Source: an uncultured Clostridia bacterium
GTDB lineage: Bacteria; Bacillota; Clostridia; Christensenellales; UBA1242
Assembly (NCBI GenBank): GCA_944380415.1
Contig: CALWHN010000008.1
Span: 1 to 38,060, forward strand
Reading direction: 5' to 3'
Length of the DNA stretch: 38,060 nucleotides
Part shown: positions 25,933-34,424 of the stretch, piece by piece
Layout: each line of letters begins with the position of its first letter
How positions within the stretch are numbered: position 1 is the first letter of the stretch
Program-made: the position numbers and the translations under genes
The notes under the pieces: generated by a model
What the model was told of the DNA's origin: nothing
The model's database searches: none
What the model saw: only the letters and a program-made list of their open reading frames with translations

Positions 25933-27378
25933 TTAAATTTCAACTTCTTCAAGGCTGTCAAAAAGCGCATTCAAATCTTGCTTGGAGTAATTTCTTGTTT
26001 TGATCTTTCCGTCAACTTTTCTCTCCTCGCTTTGCGGATTTGCAAAGTTCTTTGCCTGGTCAACAGTTCCAACGTTTTTCTCGTGCCAGTTAGCCAAAAT
26101 CCCGCTCAAATACTTCATTGGTTGAGCTTTATCTGCGGATAGTGACGCGCCAAACAAAATTACATCTTTTGGCATTTTCCAATTGTATTTCCAGTTCTTA
26201 TAAAACTCGCGGTCATAGGAATTAACCGCCCTGCTAAGGCCAAGAGCCAAGAGAACTTCTTTAATTTCTTGGTCTTCTTCGATAACTTTTGAAAAATAGT
26301 CGTCCAAATTTTCCTCTGTTAAAAGCCCCAATTTATAAAACTTTTTAACATAGTCGTTCATCCCTTCAAATTTTCTAATTGAGCAGCTGAAACAATATTG
26401 TGCAATTTTTAAAATTGCGCCCTCGCTAAAGCCCATTGCAATCCACTTTGAAATGTAAGTTTCAACAATTTTATCAACGCTTTCATAATATAAACCAAGT
26501 TCTTTGCAAACTTTCTTTGCAAATTTGATAAGGTTTTGACGATTGCTTTCAAATTGTTCAATTTCCTGCGGCGACGAAATTTTCATTTCATAATAGCTTG
26601 TTAAAATTTCATCCAACTTTGAAAAAGAAAGTTTTGAACCTGGCTTTTTGTTTTGTTTTATTGCTTCAATTATAAAATTATTTTCAAAGCCAAACTCGCG
26701 CGTCCATTTTAAATAAAGCTCTCTCTCCTCAATTGAAACCGCCCTTTTTGTTCCAAGAGCTTTTAAAACAAGCTTTAATTCTTCGCTGTTTTGTTCATAG
26801 GTTATAAGCCTTTCTTCAACGTCTGAAACCGTTCTAACGCCGTCATATGCCCAATTCTTAGCAACTGCAATTATATATGGATAACCAACATTTCCGCCCT
26901 TTGTGTTTACGCAATATTTCATAATCATTAGCATTGCTTCTGGCTCTATATGGAAGGTTTCGATTGTGTCAAAATATTCGCTATATTCATTTGGGCTTAT
27001 CATTCGCCCCTCAATTATTTCTTGGGCCTTGTCTGAGAAATTTCCATATTTAGAAACATTATATTTTTTCGTGTTGTTAACAACGTTTTTAAGCGGCATA
27101 TATCTAATTTCAACAGGAATTGAGTTTATAACTTGAACAAGGCCTTCGGCCTCCCAAAACCTGTAAATTTCTAAAATTTCATCTTCGGGAATTTTTAAAA
27201 CTTTTGAAAAACTTTCAATTGTGTTGTCATAGGAGGAACTCGAACATTTGTAAAGGCCATAGAGATAAACTTTAACTGCGTTTTCCGGCGCATAGGGCAA
27301 AAAATCGTTGATAAAGATGTTATCAACTTCGGTTTTATTGTTTATTATGCTTTGAGCCGAAAATTTGCAAAAGCCCAT
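25933..27378 (-). CDS. DnaD-domain replication initiation protein
   Basis: 481 residues. The N-terminal part (about 15-130) looks like a DnaD/DnaB winged helix with FINDFLPYAPENAVKVYLYG. Two DnaD-like helical domains follow; each has the YxxxIxxxW signature (GYPYIIAVAKNWAYDGV near residue 170, MKYLSGILANWHEKNV near 435). Such proteins remodel origin DNA and recruit the helicase loader. The combination of two DnaD domains fits a DnaB-type initiation protein better than DnaD itself. SD GGAGG six bases before the ATG. A likely promoter (TTGCAC, 17 bp, ATAAAA) lies upstream. Directly followed by dnaI. Confidence 0.85.
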   Translation of the reverse strand: MGFCKFSAQSIINNKTEVDNIFINDFLPYAPENAVKVYLYGLYKCSSSSYDNTIESFSKVLKIPEDEILEIYRFWEAEGLVQVINSIPVEIRYMPLKNVVNNTKKYNVSKYGNFSDKAQEIIEGRMISPNEYSEYFDTIETFHIEPEAMLMIMKYCVNTKGGNVGYPYIIAVAKNWAYDGVRTVSDVEERLITYEQNSEELKLVLKALGTKRAVSIEERELYLKWTREFGFENNFIIEAIKQNKKPGSKLSFSKLDEILTSYYEMKISSPQEIEQFESNRQNLIKFAKKVCKELGLYYESVDKIVETYISKWIAMGFSEGAILKIAQYCFSCSIRKFEGMNDYVKKFYKLGLLTEENLDDYFSKVIEEDQEIKEVLLALGLSRAVNSYDREFYKNWKYNWKMPKDVILFGASLSADKAQPMKYLSGILANWHEKNVGTVDQAKNFANPQSEERKVDGKIKTRNYSKQDLNALFDSLEEVEI

Positions 27379-27439
27379 TTTATCCTCCGTTTGGCTTTAA
27401 TTTTATCACATAAAAAAAAGTTGTGCAATTGTTTTTAAA

Positions 27440-27460
27440 CAAAAAAACGGCGCTAGCCGT
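27440..27460 (-). terminator. Terminator overlapping the rimM stop codon
   Basis: Minus strand ACGGC-tagc-GCCGT followed by seven T; the rimM TAG lies in the loop. It ends the ylxM-ffh-rpsP-khpA-rimM operon. Confidence 0.85.
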
Positions 27461-27938
27461 TAATTTTTAAATTGTCATATTCTTGCCTTGAAACAATTGC
27501 CTTTTCTCTTTCAATTTTTAAAAAGATTGAACTCAAAAACGGAACTGAAAAAAGCATGTTTCGCTCTCTTACAACAATTATGTCCGCCGCCCCAAATTGC
27601 TCTATGTCCTCAATCTTTCCAATTTCCTCGCCTTTTTCGTCAACAACTTTAAGGCCGATTAAATCTTTAAAATAGAACTCTCCTTCCTCAAGCGGCAAAA
27701 GACTTTCTTCATCTGCAAAGACGCTTTCACCCCGAAGAAGTTCGGCCTCGTTTCTGTTTTCAACGCCAAAGAGCTTTAAATAGAGCGCATCTCTAAAAGA
27801 AAGAGATTGAACTTCAAACTCCTTCCCGGAAATATAAACGCTTTTTAGAGATGAAAGGCGAGAAAAGTCGGAATCTAAAACAACCTTAAGCTCGCCTTTA
27901 ATTCCCTGGGGTTTAACAATTTTTCCAATTTCAATCAT
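27453..27938 (-). CDS. rimM: 16S rRNA processing protein RimM
   Basis: 161 residues. Helps 30S maturation at the S19/head region. Seen: N-terminal IGKIVKPQGIKGELKV and the C-terminal PRC-barrel with FYFKDLIGLKVVDEKGEEIG and the VPFLSSIF segment (family usually LLP-xxxxV). It overlaps khpA by four bases (ATGA). trmD and rplS, which often follow rimM, are absent here; a terminator follows at once. Confidence 0.95.
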   Translation of the reverse strand: MIEIGKIVKPQGIKGELKVVLDSDFSRLSSLKSVYISGKEFEVQSLSFRDALYLKLFGVENRNEAELLRGESVFADEESLLPLEEGEFYFKDLIGLKVVDEKGEEIGKIEDIEQFGAADIIVVRERNMLFSVPFLSSIFLKIEREKAIVSRQEYDNLKING

Positions 27939-28171
27939 GCGTTCTCTTCAATTTTAACAATAAACTTTTTATGTTGCTTGTTTGAAAGTGATTTAACAAT
28001 TGTTCTAATGCTTGTTGCAATTTTTCCATTTCGGCCAATGACCTTTCCCATGTCCGACGGAGCAACAGAAATTTTGATGATTTCTGCCCCTCTGTCAGAT
28101 TCTTCTTTAACTGAAACTTGGTCTGGATAATCGCAAAGAGCTTTGACAATATACTCAACTATGTCTTTCAT
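27935..28171 (-). CDS. khpA: KH-domain RNA-binding protein KhpA
   Basis: 78 residues. Small cytosolic KH protein that in Firmicutes partners with KhpB/Jag in RNA regulation of cell elongation. Seen: the GxxG loop in SDMGKVIGRNGKIATSIRTI (residues about 39-58). SD GGAG. Between rpsP and rimM, its usual place. The C-terminus overlaps rimM by ATGA. Confidence 0.95.
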   Translation of the reverse strand: MKDIVEYIVKALCDYPDQVSVKEESDRGAEIIKISVAPSDMGKVIGRNGKIATSIRTIVKSLSNKQHKKFIVKIEENA

Positions 28172-28180
28172 GTTTACTCC

Positions 28181-28432
28181 TTATTTCTTTTCAATTATTC
28201 CAGATTTAACAAGCAATGCCCTAGCTGTGTCTGTTGGTTGAGCGCCGTTAGCAAGCCATTTCTTTGCCTTCTCTGCGTCAATTTTAATTTCAGCTGGGTC
28301 AACAAGCGGATTGTAAGTTCCAATCAAATCGATGAATCTTCCGTCTCTTGGGCTGCGTGAATCTGCAACGATCACACGATAGAATGGGCTCTTTTTATCC
28401 CCAAGTCTTGTAAGCCTAATTTTAACTGCCAT
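28181..28432 (-). CDS. rpsP: 30S ribosomal protein S16
   Basis: 83 residues, full length. Seen: [39 protein letters not shown] and the C-terminal helix with [24 protein letters not shown]. 53 bases after ffh in the same operon. Confidence 0.98.
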   Translation of the reverse strand: MAVKIRLTRLGDKKSPFYRVIVADSRSPRDGRFIDLIGTYNPLVDPAEIKIDAEKAKKWLANGAQPTDTARALLVKSGIIEKK

Positions 28433-28485
28433 TTTTCTCTTCCTCCTGTTAAATTTTTATATTAAATTCTTTCGAATGTAATATC

Positions 28486-29793
28486 TTAAATTCCAAATCC
28501 TTTTTTGTTTTTAAGCATTTTCATCATTTCCTTGCTCTTTTCAAGCTGCTTTAGAAGCTGGTTGACATCTTGAATTCCCGTTCCGCTTCCCTCTGCAATT
28601 CGTTTCCTTTGGCTTGCCTTAATAACCTCCGGATTTTTTCTCTCATAGGGCGTCATGGATTGGATTATTGCCTTTTGCCTTAAAAGTTGTTTTTCATCAA
28701 TCTCAACCGCCTTAATCTTGGAACCAAGGCCGGGAATCATTCCCAAAAGGTCCTTTATGTTCCCCATTTTCTTAAGGTTTTCCATTTGAGTTAAATAGTC
28801 CTCAAAGTCAAACTTATTCTGCCTAAACTTTTTTTCAAGCTCCTTGGCTTGGTCTTCTGAAATTGCTTGCTCCGCGCGCTCGATGAGCGTTAGAACATCG
28901 CCCATTCCAAGAATTCTGCTTGCAATTCTGTCTGGATGGAAAGGCTCCAAATCTCCAAGTTTTTCTCCAACACCAGAAAATTTAATTGGCTTTCCAGTTA
29001 TTGCTCTAATTGAAAGCGCAGCGCCGCCCCTCGTGTCTCCATCCAATTTTGTTAGAATAACGCCGGTTATGTCCAGCTTATTGTTGAACTCTTCGGCTGT
29101 TGTAACCGCGTCTTGACCAATCATTGCATCAACTGTTAAAAGAATTTCAGTTGGGTTTGTTTCTTTTTTGATGTCCTCAAGCTCTTTCATTAGCTTTTCG
29201 TCAATGTGAAGGCGCCCAGCTGTGTCCAAAATAACAGTGTCATAGCCCTGTTTTTTAGCATATTCAACTGCTTCCTTTGCAATTTTAACTGGGTTTGAAG
29301 TTCCTCTTTCGAAAACTTCTGCCCCAGCCTGCTTGCCAACAATTTTAAGCTGTTCAATTGCAGCCGGACGATATATATCACAAGCGGCTAAAAGCGGCCT
29401 CTTACCGCTTTTTTTCAGGTAGACAGCAAGCTTTCCACACATTGTTGTCTTTCCCGCGCCTTGAAGACCACACATCATTATAACAGTTGGAAGTTTTGGG
29501 CTTACTTCAAGCTTTGAGTTTGTGCTTCCCATTAGCTTAACAAGCTCGTCCCTAACAATTTTAATAACGGTTTGAGCTGGCGTTAAGCTTTTTAAAACTT
29601 CGTCCCCGCTCGCCTTTTCAGAAACATCTGAAATGAATTTCTTAACAACAAGATAGTTGACGTCCGCCTCTAACAGCGCCATTTTAACATCTCTCATCGC
29701 CTCTTTGATTTCAAGCGAAGTTAACTTTCCGCGGTTAATGATTTTACTAAACGCGTGGTTAAGTTTTTCAGTTAAACTTTCAAATATTGCCAT
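28486..29793 (-). CDS. ffh: Signal recognition particle protein Ffh
   Basis: 435 residues. GTPase that targets nascent membrane proteins to FtsY. Seen: N domain (1-90), G1 GLQGAGKTT (109-117), the CDIYRPAAIEQL insertion box, DTAGRLHID, TKLDGDTRGGAA and the ALSIRAITGKPIKF closing motif. The methionine-bearing M domain (about 300-430) is present but ends early with MMKMLKNKKGFGI and lacks the longer Met-rich tail of some homologues. It overlaps ylxM by 14 bases. Confidence 0.97.
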   Translation of the reverse strand: MAIFESLTEKLNHAFSKIINRGKLTSLEIKEAMRDVKMALLEADVNYLVVKKFISDVSEKASGDEVLKSLTPAQTVIKIVRDELVKLMGSTNSKLEVSPKLPTVIMMCGLQGAGKTTMCGKLAVYLKKSGKRPLLAACDIYRPAAIEQLKIVGKQAGAEVFERGTSNPVKIAKEAVEYAKKQGYDTVILDTAGRLHIDEKLMKELEDIKKETNPTEILLTVDAMIGQDAVTTAEEFNNKLDITGVILTKLDGDTRGGAALSIRAITGKPIKFSGVGEKLGDLEPFHPDRIASRILGMGDVLTLIERAEQAISEDQAKELEKKFRQNKFDFEDYLTQMENLKKMGNIKDLLGMIPGLGSKIKAVEIDEKQLLRQKAIIQSMTPYERKNPEVIKASQRKRIAEGSGTGIQDVNQLLKQLEKSKEMMKMLKNKKGFGI

Positions 29794-30046
29794 CTATCCT
29801 TTCCTTCAATTTTTCAATTTGTTTTAGCGCGCCAACTTTTTCTTCAAAGTCCAACAACTTGTTTTGGGCTTTTCTTGCGGCGTCATAGACTGCTTGGCGC
29901 GAAATATTGTTGTTTTCTGCAATTTCACTCAAAGTTAAGTCCTGCTCATAATAGTCGAACATAACTTTTTGCTGAACAGGGCTTAAAAGCTTTCCATAAA
30001 GCTCTAAAAGATTTCCAAAATAAACTGTTTTTTCAATTTCAACCAC
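29780..30046 (-). CDS. ylxM: YlxM family HTH protein (SRP-associated)
   Basis: 88 residues from a GTG at 30046, preceded by AAAGGG. A longer frame from TTG at 30082 is rejected because the predicted promoter -10 box lies inside it. Sigma-70-region-4-like helix-turn-helix: LSPVQQKVMFDYYEQDLTLS, then AENNNISRQAVYDAARKAQN. Usually encoded just before ffh; thought to modulate SRP. It overlaps ffh, so the two are coupled. Confidence 0.9.
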   Translation of the reverse strand: MVEIEKTVYFGNLLELYGKLLSPVQQKVMFDYYEQDLTLSEIAENNNISRQAVYDAARKAQNKLLDFEEKVGALKQIEKLKERIDGNI

Positions 30047-30070
30047 TTTGTAAAGCCCTTTTGCTTTACA

Positions 30071-30099
30071 ATGATAGCACAAAAAAACAGTTTTTGCAA
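30071..30099 (-). promoter_or_regulatory. Promoter of the ylxM-ffh-rpsP-khpA-rimM operon
   Basis: Minus strand TTGCAA (30099-30094), exactly 17 bp, TATCAT (30076-30071). The -35 box sits in the loop of the proS terminator. Confidence 0.7.
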
Positions 30100-30108
30100 C
30101 TGTTTTTT
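30081..30108 (-). terminator. Terminator of proS
   Basis: AAAAAACAGTT...AACTGTTTTTT hairpin, 19 bases after the proS stop, with its T tract on the minus strand. Confidence 0.75.
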
Positions 30109-30126
30109 CACTATAATTTTAAAATT

Positions 30127-31554
30127 TTAATAAGACCTTGCAAACAAAACTGTTCTCGTTGCCTTTTTGCCGCAAACAGCGCAGTTCTTTCCGCTTATAT
30201 TCTCCTCTTCAATCATTCTTGATGTTGCAGTTGTTTTTTCCTTAACTTTAAGGCAACAGTTTTCGTCCTCGCAAATGTCAACGCGAGCAAATTTCTTATC
30301 GTCAACAACCTTTAAAATTTCTTCAACGCTGTTTGCTCTTTCAATCCTTTCATCTCTAAATTTCTTGGCCTTCTCAAACATGTTTGTGTGAATTTCATCA
30401 AGCAAATTTGTTGCAAATTCAGCGGCACCTTCAAGCCTTACTTGTTGCTTTGTAAGTTCATCTCTTCTAAAGACAGTAACTTGACCCATGGCCAAATCTC
30501 TTGGCCCAACTTCAATTCTAATTGGAACGCCCTTCATCTCCCATTGGTTGAACTTCCAGCCAGGAGAATTTTCGGTTCTGTCTGTGTAAACCCTAACTCC
30601 GCCTTCCGAAAACTTTTCTTCAAGTTCTTTAGTTGCAAGCAAAACTTGTTCGTTCTCCCCGCCAATTGGAACAATTACAACTTGAATTGGCGCAACTCGC
30701 GGAGGCAAGACAAGGCCACGATTATCTCCGTGAACCATGATAAGCGCACCAATTAGGCGCGTTGAAACGCCCCAAGAGCTTGAATAGCCATATTCAAGAA
30801 CGCCTTCTTTATTTAAGAATTTAATATTAAAGGCTTTTGCAAAATTTTGCCCCAAGTTGTGTGATGTTCCAGACTGAAGGCTTTTTCCGTCATGCATCAT
30901 TGCCTCAATTGTGTAAGTTTCTAGCGCCCCAGGAAATTTCTCGCTCTCTGTCTTTTTCCCTGTGAAAAAAGGAATTGCCAAACACTCCTCCCCAAGTCTT
31001 CTGTAAACGTCAAGCATCCTTAAAGCGTCTTCCTTTGCCCCTTCCGCTGTTGAATAAACCGTGTGGCCCTCCTGCCACAAAAATTCGCTTGTTCTAAGGA
31101 AAGGCCTTGTCGTTTTCTCCCATCTTACGATGTTGCACCACTGATTCATTTTAACCGGAAGGTCTCTGTAACTATTTATCCATTTGGAATACATTTCACA
31201 AATAATTGTTTCGCTTGTTGGGCGAACAACAAGTTTTTCGTCAAGTTCCTTCCCGCCGGCATATGTAACAACTGCAACCTCTGGCGCAAATCCCTCAACA
31301 TGTTCTGCCTCGCGCTTTAAAAAGCTTTCTGGAATGAACATTGGAAAGTATGCGTTTTTAACGCCTTCCTTCTTAAATTCCTTATTTAAATAATTTTGAA
31401 TGTTCTCCCAAATTTCATAGCCATATGGACGAATTACCATTGTTCCCTTAACTGGGCCATAGTCAACAAGCTCTGTTTTCGTAACAACATCTGTATACCA
31501 CTGAGGAAAATCCGCTTCCATATCTGCAATGTTCTCAACAAAATTTTTAGCCAT
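30127..31554 (-). CDS. proS: Prolyl-tRNA synthetase, short archaeal/eukaryotic type
   Basis: 475 residues. Charges tRNA-Pro. Seen: class II motif 2 RWEKTTRPFLRTSEFLWQEG, VVRPTSETIICEMYS, motif 3 GLVLPPRVAPIQVVIVP, an anticodon-binding domain and the extra C-terminal zinc-like domain (CEDENCCLK, CAVCGKKA), which mark the ProS type 3 architecture. It lacks the large editing insertion of bacterial-type ProRS. No T-box leader is visible upstream. SD AAGGAG. It stands between the xseB end and the ylxM operon with its own terminator. Confidence 0.97.
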   Translation of the reverse strand: MAKNFVENIADMEADFPQWYTDVVTKTELVDYGPVKGTMVIRPYGYEIWENIQNYLNKEFKKEGVKNAYFPMFIPESFLKREAEHVEGFAPEVAVVTYAGGKELDEKLVVRPTSETIICEMYSKWINSYRDLPVKMNQWCNIVRWEKTTRPFLRTSEFLWQEGHTVYSTAEGAKEDALRMLDVYRRLGEECLAIPFFTGKKTESEKFPGALETYTIEAMMHDGKSLQSGTSHNLGQNFAKAFNIKFLNKEGVLEYGYSSSWGVSTRLIGALIMVHGDNRGLVLPPRVAPIQVVIVPIGGENEQVLLATKELEEKFSEGGVRVYTDRTENSPGWKFNQWEMKGVPIRIEVGPRDLAMGQVTVFRRDELTKQQVRLEGAAEFATNLLDEIHTNMFEKAKKFRDERIERANSVEEILKVVDDKKFARVDICEDENCCLKVKEKTTATSRMIEEENISGKNCAVCGKKATRTVLFARSY

Positions 31555-31620
31555 ATTAACTCCTTAATTCTATATATTGTGTGTCCTTTGTTTGCATAGC
31601 ACCAAATATAAAGTATTATG

Positions 31621-31836
31621 CTATTCAAATTTCTCTTCAATGAAGGTGTCCAAGTCCTTTTTGATTATGCTAATTTTTCCCTTTGCCTGCTCTAATGATG
31701 AAAGACAAAATTTAATTAATTGGCTTCCTCGCTCATAAAGTTCTTGGGCCTTTGAAAACGGAATATTGTTATCCTCCATTTTCGAAACGATTTCTCCAAG
31801 CTCTTTTTCAGCTGCCTCAAATGTCAACTCTTCCAT
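31621..31836 (-). CDS. xseB: Exodeoxyribonuclease VII small subunit
   Basis: 71 residues. Small helical subunit that binds XseA coiled coils. Seen: MEELTFEAAEKELGEIVSKM, then ELYERGSQLIKFCLSSLEQA, typical of the family. Its ATG overlaps the xseA stop as TAATG, so it is coupled. SD GGAGGAG. Confidence 0.95.
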   Translation of the reverse strand: MEELTFEAAEKELGEIVSKMEDNNIPFSKAQELYERGSQLIKFCLSSLEQAKGKISIIKKDLDTFIEEKFE

Positions 31837-32954
31837 TACTTCTCCTCCAAAGAAATTGTTTGTGCAACAATTTTACCATCTTTTAAATATATTTCCAAGT
31901 CATCTTTAACAGAAATAGCTTTAATTGAAGATATGTTTCTTCCTCTGCTTTCAATTTTTGCAAACCCTCTCTCCAAAACTTTTTTGGGGTTTAGGTTTTC
32001 CAGCGCTTGAATTTTCATTGAAAGGTTATACTCCGTTTCGCTAAGTTTTTCTTTAAGCGCCTGATCCAAACTCCTTTTGAAATCAATCGCCGAAGAAAAC
32101 TTGTAGTTTAGCTCCTCCAAAATTTGCGAAGAAAGTTGCGTAAAAATTGAAATTAAATTTGAAACTTTCTCCCTTTTCTCACTGACAATAAGCTCCGCCG
32201 CGGCGGAGGGTGTTGGCGCCCTTAAATCTGAAACAAAGTCTATAATTGTAAAATCCGTTTCATGGCCGACTGCGGAAACAACAGGTTTCTTACAGGCAAA
32301 GACGGCGCGAGCAAGCTTTTCACTGTTGAACGGCATCAAATCTTCAAATGAGCCGCCGCCCCTTGCAACAACAATTACATCAACGTCTGATTTCGTGTCA
32401 AAAAACTTAACGCCATCAATTAAATCTGCCTCTGCGCCCTCCCCTTGAACTCTGGCAGGATAAATAACAATGTTAATTCCTGCGTTTCGCCTTGTTGAAA
32501 CGTTTATTATGTCCCTTATAACAGCGCCCTTTTCAGAAGTTACAACGCCAATTTTTTTGACATCTTTTGGAATTTCTTTTTTTGCAAGAGGATTAAAAAG
32601 CCCCTCCTGCTCAAGCTTGGATTTTGTTTCCAAAAATCTTCGAAAAAGTTCTCCAACGCCATATGGCTCAACGCGCGAAACATTAAAATTTAACTTTCCG
32701 CCCTTTGTATAATATCTTGGAGTTCCCGTTGCAACAATCAAATCTCCATTTTTAAAACCGTTTTCCTCCGCACCAAAATAGACGCACTGCAAAAGCGCGT
32801 CCTCATCTTTAAGCGAAAAATATGCGTTTCCTCTAAGAAAGGAAAGCCCAGAAATTTCGCCATAGACGGAAATATTATGCAGAAGTTCTTCCGCATCAAA
32901 AATTCCTTTGATATATCCGCTTAGTTGCGAGACTGAAATTGCCTTTTGTTCCAA
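31836..32954 (-). CDS. xseA: Exodeoxyribonuclease VII large subunit
   Basis: 372 residues. Degrades single-stranded DNA from both ends. Seen: N-terminal OB fold ISVSQLSGYIKG, SGLSFLRGNAYFSLKD, and the catalytic domain with GVVTSEKGAVIRDIINV, VVARGGGSFEDLMPFNSE, SAVGHETDFTI and DLRAPTPSAAAEL. The start is TTG at 32954, one base after the nusB stop with GAGGAA at the right distance. TTG at 32966 is in frame but would overlap nusB and lacks an SD. Coiled-coil region shortened against the roughly 400-450 typical length. Confidence 0.95.
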   Translation of the reverse strand: MEQKAISVSQLSGYIKGIFDAEELLHNISVYGEISGLSFLRGNAYFSLKDEDALLQCVYFGAEENGFKNGDLIVATGTPRYYTKGGKLNFNVSRVEPYGVGELFRRFLETKSKLEQEGLFNPLAKKEIPKDVKKIGVVTSEKGAVIRDIINVSTRRNAGINIVIYPARVQGEGAEADLIDGVKFFDTKSDVDVIVVARGGGSFEDLMPFNSEKLARAVFACKKPVVSAVGHETDFTIIDFVSDLRAPTPSAAAELIVSEKREKVSNLISIFTQLSSQILEELNYKFSSAIDFKRSLDQALKEKLSETEYNLSMKIQALENLNPKKVLERGFAKIESRGRNISSIKAISVKDDLEIYLKDGKIVAQTISLEEK

Positions 32955-32955
32955 A

Positions 32956-33381
32956 CTATTCCTCAATTGGATTTTCTTTAATGATTGCCCCCAAAATTCC
33001 GTTTATGAACTTCGCACTATTTTCTGTTGAATATTTTTTTGCAAGTTCAACAACTTCGTTTACAACAACTGGCGCAGGAGTCTTGTAATGATAGATTTCC
33101 GTTATTGCAAGACACAAAAGCGCCTTATCCATTTTGTAAACCCTTTCGGGCTCATATCCAAAGAGGTTGTTATTGATCATTGTTTCAATGTGTTCCTTGT
33201 TTGCATCATAGAGGCAAACAATTTGTTTAACATAAATTTCATCTTCAAAGTCAAGCGCATTGTCGCCCAAAATTTCCCTTTCTTTAGAAAAGAAATCAAA
33301 GGAAACATCTGCGTCTCGTTCCTTGTTAAACAGGCCTTCATAAATTAACATAAAGGCAAGCTCTCTTGCAATTTTTCTCAT
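32956..33381 (-). CDS. nusB: Transcription antitermination factor NusB
   Basis: 141 residues. RNA-binding partner of NusE/S10 in rRNA antitermination. Seen: ARELAFMLIYEG at the N-terminus and the C-terminal segment VVVNEVVELAKKYSTENSAKFINGILG, here quoted in part as the family hallmark. SD GAGGGGGAAA. Between the Asp23 gene and xseA, as in other Firmicutes. Confidence 0.95.
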   Translation of the reverse strand: MRKIARELAFMLIYEGLFNKERDADVSFDFFSKEREILGDNALDFEDEIYVKQIVCLYDANKEHIETMINNNLFGYEPERVYKMDKALLCLAITEIYHYKTPAPVVVNEVVELAKKYSTENSAKFINGILGAIIKENPIEE

Positions 33382-33396
33382 CTGTTTCCCCCTCTG

Positions 33397-33780
33397 CTAT
33401 GCGCTAACAGGCGCTTCTTCTGGTTCAAAATCAACACCCATAACGTGGACGTTGACCTTTGTTGTTCTCATGTCAACCATTGCTGAAATTCCGTTTTTTA
33501 TGTTTTCTTGAATTTTATATGCAATGTCTGGAACGCTGTAGCCATAATAAAGCCTTACATAAACGTCAACAGCAAGCGAACCATTTGGATTAAACCTAAT
33601 TCTAACACCGGGGTTTTTTGTCTTTGCAAAAACGCTTGCAATTTTTGCTTTAAGCGAGGTTGCAAGGCCGCTTACGCCGCAAATTTCCCTTGTTGCAAGG
33701 TCTATAATAGAAAGAAGAATGCTTCTATCACAGGTTATTTTACCCTTGTAGCGAGTTATGTTGTTTTTATTATCCGTCAT
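33397..33780 (-). CDS. Asp23/Gls24 family protein (YqhY-like)
   Basis: 127 residues. Seen: Asp23 fold with IDLATREICGVSGLA, VDVYVRLYYGYSVPDIAYKI and a C-terminal VDMRTTKVNVHVMGVDF. Its position before nusB matches YqhY, a protein linked to lipid/acetyl-CoA carboxylase homeostasis in Bacillus (family knowledge). A promoter with TTGATT, 17 bp, TATCAT (33840-33812) lies upstream; SD AAAGGGCGG. Confidence 0.92.
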   Translation of the reverse strand: MTDNKNNITRYKGKITCDRSILLSIIDLATREICGVSGLATSLKAKIASVFAKTKNPGVRIRFNPNGSLAVDVYVRLYYGYSVPDIAYKIQENIKNGISAMVDMRTTKVNVHVMGVDFEPEEAPVSA

Positions 33781-33811
33781 TTGCCGCCCTTTTAAAAAAT
33801 TTTACGCTTAT

Positions 33812-33840
33812 ATGATAACTCATTTTAAGCAAAAAATCAA
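33812..33840 (-). promoter_or_regulatory. Promoter of the asp23-nusB-xseA-xseB operon
   Basis: Minus strand TTGATT (33840-33835), 17 bp, TATCAT (33817-33812), shortly before the Asp23-family ATG at 33780. Confidence 0.65.
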
Positions 33841-33882
33841 ATAAATTATTAACATATTTATATTCTCCAATTCAAGAGATTA

Positions 33883-33909
33883 TTAAAAAAAGCTCCAATT
33901 GCTTGGAGC
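33883..33909 (-). terminator. Terminator of the spoIIIA operon
   Basis: Minus strand GCTCCAA-gcaa-TTGGAGC followed by seven T, 19 bases after the spoIIIAH stop. Confidence 0.92.
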
Positions 33910-33928
33910 CCTTAAAAACGCATATTAT

Positions 33929-34405
33929 TTAATTTGAAGGAATAATCCTAACGTCGTCTGCCGTGTTGTTTGTCTGCTCTTTGATGATTTGAAGAATTTG
34001 AGCCCTTTGAGTTGCCGTCAAATCTTCAACTGAAGCTTTGATTACAATGTTTAATTTATCGCTTGTTGATGTTAAAACAACGTCTTCAAAGCCAAGGCCC
34101 TTGATAAGCCCTTCAACAACAAGTTCTGTTTCAAGCGCTTCAATAAGTTCCTGGCGCTTTGTTTCAGCAATTTCCTTTGCCTCTTGGCTGCTTGTTGAAT
34201 CTGCAATTATTCCCTCATAATAGAGAATTGAACTTTCTCTCGAGCTTTCTCTCTCTGCCCTGTAACTATCATAAAAATCCATAGTTGCAGTTGTTGAGGT
34301 TGGTTGCGTAACATTATTATTCAAAGCGATATTAAGATATCCCGTAACAACCAATAGCGCAACCATAATTGTTAAGATTATAATCTTTTTCTTTTTGCTA
34401 AACAT
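33929..34405 (-). CDS. spoIIIAH: Stage III sporulation protein AH
   Basis: 158 residues from the ATG at 34405, preceded by AAAGGAGA; an upstream in-frame start at 34465 overlaps spoIIIAG and lacks an SD. One N-terminal membrane helix, then an extended Thr/Glu-rich region (SYRAERESSRESSI) and the ring-building YscJ/FliF-like domain (ELVVEGLIKGLGFEDVVLT). It pairs with forespore SpoIIQ to zip the engulfing membranes. Last gene of the operon. Confidence 0.95.
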   Translation of the reverse strand: MFSKKKKIIILTIMVALLVVTGYLNIALNNNVTQPTSTTATMDFYDSYRAERESSRESSILYYEGIIADSTSSQEAKEIAETKRQELIEALETELVVEGLIKGLGFEDVVLTSTSDKLNIVIKASVEDLTATQRAQILQIIKEQTNNTADDVRIIPSN

Positions 34406-34424
34406 AATTAAATCTCCTTTTAAA

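Noticed and set aside
31555..31620. T-box leader for proS
   Set aside because: The 66-base gap lacks the T-box sequence and is too short for the stem I plus antiterminator structure.
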